A stretch of DNA of 64,000 bases. Source: CAVPGP01 sp963704025. Lineage in GTDB: Bacteria > Actinomycetota > Thermoleophilia > Gaiellales > Gaiellaceae. A model generated the notes under the pieces. That model searched no databases. It worked only from the letters and a program-made list of their open reading frames with translations, and was not told the DNA's origin. Of the stretch, positions 61,447 through 64,000 are shown in pieces. Position numbers and translations under genes: made by a program. Where the stretch lies: assembly GCA_963704025.1 (NCBI GenBank), contig CAVPGP010000003.1:558001-622000 (forward strand), given 5' to 3'. Every line of letters begins with the position of its first letter. Position 1 is the first letter of the stretch.

Positions 61447-61926
61447 TCAGTCGGGATCGCCGACGTCGATCTCGAGCTGCGTGAGCTTGAACGTTGCACC
61501 GATCTGCTGCGGAAGTAGCGAGACGAGCACATAGGGATGCTCACGCCCCGTCTCGATCAGCTTGTTGCGCTGCCAGTGGTTCAAGGTCTTCTCGAACGAC
61601 CGGTGTGCCTCAGCTGCCGGGTCGGAAGGGTTGACGTCGGCGGTTCCGAGGATGAGTACATAGTTATCGGGGGGCGCGGCTGAATCGATGTTGCGCCACA
61701 TCTGGACGAGACCCTCAATCGGGTCGACGCCGGGACTATCGGGATCGGCGTTCAGGTACCAGGAGTCGATCAGTCCTCGTCGGTCGTAGAGCACCGCGTC
61801 CTCGGTGTAATGGACTTTCGAGGCCTTCTCCGCCGCGGTGAAGGCGACGTCGTAGTCGACCTTTGTCTTGATCTGTCCTTCGGAGTCGAGAGAAACCTCC
61901 AAGACGAGATCTGAAATCGTCGGCAT
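61447..61926 (-). CDS. unknown 159-residue protein in the tRNA-Cys island
   Basis: A well-formed soluble protein starting MPTISDLVLEVSLDSEGQIK, with GGAGGTTCC directly upstream of the ATG. It has alternating strands and helices (VDYDVAFTAAEKAS, VHYTEDAVLYDRRGLIDSWY, YVLILGTADVNPSDPAAEAH, HPYVLVSLLPQQIG). The GTADVNPSDP loop looks like a surface loop. It is intact, unlike the three other island genes. No family is recognised. Confidence 0.65.
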   Translation of the reverse strand: MPTISDLVLEVSLDSEGQIKTKVDYDVAFTAAEKASKVHYTEDAVLYDRRGLIDSWYLNADPDSPGVDPIEGLVQMWRNIDSAAPPDNYVLILGTADVNPSDPAAEAHRSFEKTLNHWQRNKLIETGREHPYVLVSLLPQQIGATFKLTQLEIDVGDPD

Positions 61927-62136
61927 GGAACCTCCAAGCTCGAACCGACCCCGGGCATCCATCCTGGCATCAGGTCACCGGACCGACAAGATCCAGCGTC
62001 CTCCCACGCGATCAGTGCGCAGGCTGATCCATCTCTGCGCGTTTCTGCCTAGACGGACTCGACCGAGGATGGCCGCACTGCTTGGGCACGAACTTGGCAG
62101 TCGCTCGGCAAGGCGTAGGGTGCCAACGGGAGGCAT

Positions 62137-62450
62137 ATGGCAGGGACGCGGCGCCTCAAGTGCTCGCTCGGCTTGCATCGGTGGACAACTGACCGCGGCC
62201 CGATCGTCACGTGCCTCCGATGTGAAAAGCAGCGCCCCGTCGGCAAGACGATCCGCTGCCGACTACGAATGCACCACTGGATCGTCGTGAACCAGCAAGG
62301 AGACGCGCCGCATCGGAATGCTTGTTCTGTCGCGCCTATGGCGGCGCGCCGACGCATGACCCCGACCCGCGCTTCTGCTGGCGGGTAGGAGCGCGGGTTC
62401 CGCCGAGCCGCTCTCCTCACGTGCCTGCGGAACCGCGCAGGCAAGTCTGA
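62137..62450 (+). pseudogene. double zinc-ribbon small protein, one apparent frameshift
   Basis: Two successive half-repeats: KCSLGLHRW with CLRC, then RCRLRMHHW with CLFC. The second CxxC is reached only if one G is restored to GG at 62315-62316; the corrected protein is 104 residues and ends at a TGA at 62448-62450. The ATG at 62137 is preceded by GGGAGGCAT. The C-x-L-x-x-H-x-W / CxxC pattern suggests two small zinc ribbons. It lies at the right end of the tRNA-Cys island. Confidence 0.55.
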
Positions 62451-62524
62451 CCTCACGCAACCTGCACGGCGGCTAGCCGAACTCGCGCTCGGCGCACTGG
62501 GGCAGTAGAACGCGATCCGCGGTT

Positions 62525-62552
62525 CCGGTTCGACTCCGGTAGGCGCCTTCGC
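62525..62552. other. attachment-site repeat, right copy
   Basis: 28 bases identical to the end of tRNA-Cys and its flank (60388-60415). The remaining tRNA body is absent here, so this is not a second tRNA gene but the distal junction of an integrated element. Confidence 0.75.
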
Positions 62553-62596
62553 TGGGAAGCTGGTCGAATCCCGCTCGGGTAGAGCGCGGCGGCTGG

Positions 62597-62794
62597 TCAG
62601 TCCGAGGCTAACTCCTTCATCGCGTGGAGGAACGAGCGATAGAGCGAAATCTGCTCCTGGACGACGCGGATCTCGACGGCACTCATCATGCGCTGCGTGA
62701 CGGGCCCGGAGCGGCCGTGTCGCTGCGCGGTCGCGACGGTCGTTGCGGCGAGGAGTGAGAGCGCGACCCAGGCGACGGCGAACAGCCTGAGCAT
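62597..62794 (-). CDS. small secreted protein
   Basis: A 65-residue protein with a signal peptide (MLRLFAVAWVALSLLAATTV, cleavage near TAQ) and a short helical mature part (IRVVQEQISLYRSFLHAMKE). GAGGATTG precedes the ATG. It lies between the distal attachment repeat and the IS end. Small size and lack of family members that I recognise limit confidence. Confidence 0.5.
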   Translation of the reverse strand: MLRLFAVAWVALSLLAATTVATAQRHGRSGPVTQRMMSAVEIRVVQEQISLYRSFLHAMKELASD

Positions 62795-62984
62795 CAATCC
62801 TCGCTGACCTGCCAGCGGCCGACGTGCTCGAGACGATGGATGGTGGAGACAGGCTCCATGGGCTGATTGTCCGCAGCACAGGGAGGTCGCGCGACTGGCC
62901 AAAAGGGAAGACCGAGTCCAGGCGTGGTCCAGCTGGCCGACCCCGCAAGAGGTCGAGTGTCCGGGTAGGCGCAATCTCCTTCTC

Positions 62985-64000
62985 GAGTCAAGTCCCAGGA
63001 CGTGGTGTAACTCGCCGGCACGATTCTCGGCTGCTCAGGCCGGGGTGAGCTCGCGAGCCTCCTCTCTGTTGTTGTCTTGTTCGATGACTGCCTCCAGCGA
63101 GTGGTTGCTGAGGTAGCGGCGCCCGACGAGCCACTCGTCGTTTTGCTCGATCACGATGCTCGCGGCAAGGCGGATCAGTGAGCGGTCGTTGGGGAAGATG
63201 CCGACGACGTCGGTGCGGCGGCCGATCTCGCGGTTGACGCGCTCGAGCGGGTTGGTGGAGCGGAGCTTCGGCCAGTGGTCGGCCGGGAAGGCGTAGAAGG
63301 CGAGCAGGTCCTCCTCGGCCTCCTCGAGGAGCGCCGCCACCTTCGGAAGCGGCTTTCCCAACCGCTCGAGCGCATCGCCGACGAGCTCGCGGGCGGCTTC
63401 GCCGGAGTCGGCGTTGAAGAGCGGGCGCAGGAGCGCGGCGAGCATCGGCTGCTGCTCGCGGCGGGCGTGTCCAAGTGCCTCGCGCAGGAAGTGGACGCTG
63501 CAGCGCTGCCAGGGGCAGCCGAGCACCTGGGCGATCGCCTTCTTCAAGCCGGCGTGGGCGTCGGAGACGACGAGCTGGACTCCGCTCAGGCCGCGCTCGA
63601 CCAGCGAGCGCAGGAACGCTCGCCAGAAGGCCTCCGTCTCCGCCTCGCCGACGTCGAGGGCGATCACCTCCCGGTAGCCGGACTCGTGCACCCCGTAGGC
63701 GAGCACGAGGCACTTGCGAACGACGCGGCCGCCGTCGCGCACCTTCTCCACCTTGGCGTCCAGCCACAGGTACGGGTAGCGGCCCTCGAGCGGGCGGCCT
63801 CGGAAGGCCTCCACTTGCTCGTCGAGGCCCTGGCAGATGCGGGAGACCTCGCTCTTCGAGATCCGCAGCCCGAGCGACTCGACCACCTGGTCGACCTTGC
63901 GGGTGGAGACGCCGGCCACGTAGGCCTCCTGCACGACGGAGACGAGCGCCTGCTCGCTTCGCCGCCGCGGCTCCAAGAAGCTGGGGAAGTAGCTGCCGCG
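62985..64000 (-). mobile_element. IS256-type insertion sequence (cut by the window edge)
   Basis: The transposase gene is followed by a conserved-looking end, with GTTACACCACGTCCTGGGAC read on the minus strand near 63010-62991. I recall this as typical of the 3' ends of actinobacterial IS256 elements. The other end is outside the window, so inverted repeats and target duplication cannot be checked and the boundary at 62985 is approximate. Confidence 0.6.
63035..64000 (-). CDS. IS256-family transposase (5' end outside the window)
   Basis: At least 321 residues of a Transposase_mut protein; the frame runs to the right edge (RGSYFPSFLEPRRRSEQALV), so the true start is off the window. DDE residues are in LWLDAKVEKV, LVVSDAHAGLKKAIAQVLG and TNPLERVNREIGRR. 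WQRCSVHFLREALGH is the family's C/H motif. It mobilises the insertion sequence by cut-and-paste or copy-out routes. The visible part is intact. Confidence 0.94.
   Translation of the reverse strand, partial: RGSYFPSFLEPRRRSEQALVSVVQEAYVAGVSTRKVDQVVESLGLRISKSEVSRICQGLDEQVEAFRGRPLEGRYPYLWLDAKVEKVRDGGRVVRKCLVLAYGVHESGYREVIALDVGEAETEAFWRAFLRSLVERGLSGVQLVVSDAHAGLKKAIAQVLGCPWQRCSVHFLREALGHARREQQPMLAALLRPLFNADSGEAARELVGDALERLGKPLPKVAALLEEAEEDLLAFYAFPADHWPKLRSTNPLERVNREIGRRTDVVGIFPNDRSLIRLAASIVIEQNDEWLVGRRYLSNHSLEAVIEQDNNREEARELTPA

Larger units (their letters stand above)
60388..62552. mobile_element. small tRNA-Cys-integrated island (no integrase seen)
   Basis: The two 28-base repeats bracket about 2.1 kb. 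Inside are a small membrane protein remnant, an Excalibur-domain gene, a 159-residue gene of unknown function and a zinc-ribbon gene, none related to the neighbours. Three of the four have single-base frame breaks. No integrase, primase or capsid gene is visible, so it is a remnant, a satellite-type element, or one half of a larger island. Confidence 0.6.

Noticed and set aside
62525..62552. second tRNA-Cys
   Set aside because: Only the T arm and acceptor 3' end are present; there is no D or anticodon arm.
62794..63021. 75-residue frame overlapping the small secreted gene
   Set aside because: Its N-terminus lies inside the IS end and it has no family-like sequence or ribosome-binding site.

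Overview
The window is GC-rich, starts many genes with GTG, packs genes into short overlapping operons and carries several promoters that sit almost on the start codon. Together with the gene content (WhiG/FliA-type sigma factor, EF-G paralogue, zinc-ribbon/cyclase/AAA/TPR protein, SorC- and GntR-controlled sugar loci, IS256-type transposase) this suggests a deep-branching actinobacterium, most likely of the Thermoleophilia (Gaiellales/Solirubrobacterales). That placement is inference from style and content; no marker gene settles it.

1-12 kb is mostly housekeeping. It holds an alpha/beta hydrolase, tRNA-Trp, a FliA/WhiG-type sigma factor, an ApbE plus ferric-reductase-like membrane operon, an EF-G-like GTPase, small conserved hypotheticals, an aldehyde dehydrogenase with an MBL-fold hydrolase, an aldo/keto reductase with a YqfO-like protein and an RNase HI, and tRNA-Gly. 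11-28 kb is accessory. It has a secreted lecithin:cholesterol-acyltransferase-like protein, a PQQ-propeller/MntP-like/solute-binding operon, a 1007-residue cyclase-AAA-TPR protein, two phosphotransferase/methyltransferase genes, and a run of four genes (24.0-27.2 kb) each interrupted by single-base indels.

28-47.8 kb is a large sugar or polyol utilisation locus. A ROK kinase, an SDR and a SorC-type regulator are divergent from an FAD oxidoreductase and a KDPG-type aldolase. Then follow a Gfo/Idh/MocA dehydrogenase, a SIS-domain protein, a complete CUT2 (ribose/inositol-type) ABC transporter, an IolC-like kinase and a zinc alcohol dehydrogenase. A converging operon holds SDR, SMP-30 lactonase, GntR/UTRA regulator, DUF4432 mutarotase-like protein, a second Gfo/Idh protein and a TIM-barrel isomerase. 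A shared TCTAGACG-type site in the two main promoters suggests that the GntR protein coordinates both arms.

47.8-52.4 kb holds a membrane protein, an APH(6)-like kinase, an M19 dipeptidase, a secreted N-acetylmuramoyl-alanine amidase and a VOC protein. 52.4-58.9 kb is a putrescine/GABA-type operon: aminotransferase, PotA/D/B/C-like transporter and aldehyde dehydrogenase. 59-60.4 kb holds a DUF218 protein, a family-2 glycosyltransferase and tRNA-Cys.

The 3' end of tRNA-Cys is repeated perfectly over 28 bp at 62.5 kb. The two copies bracket about 2.1 kb of unrelated small genes, so this looks like a small tRNA-integrated island without an integrase. An IS256-type insertion sequence follows and runs off the right edge.
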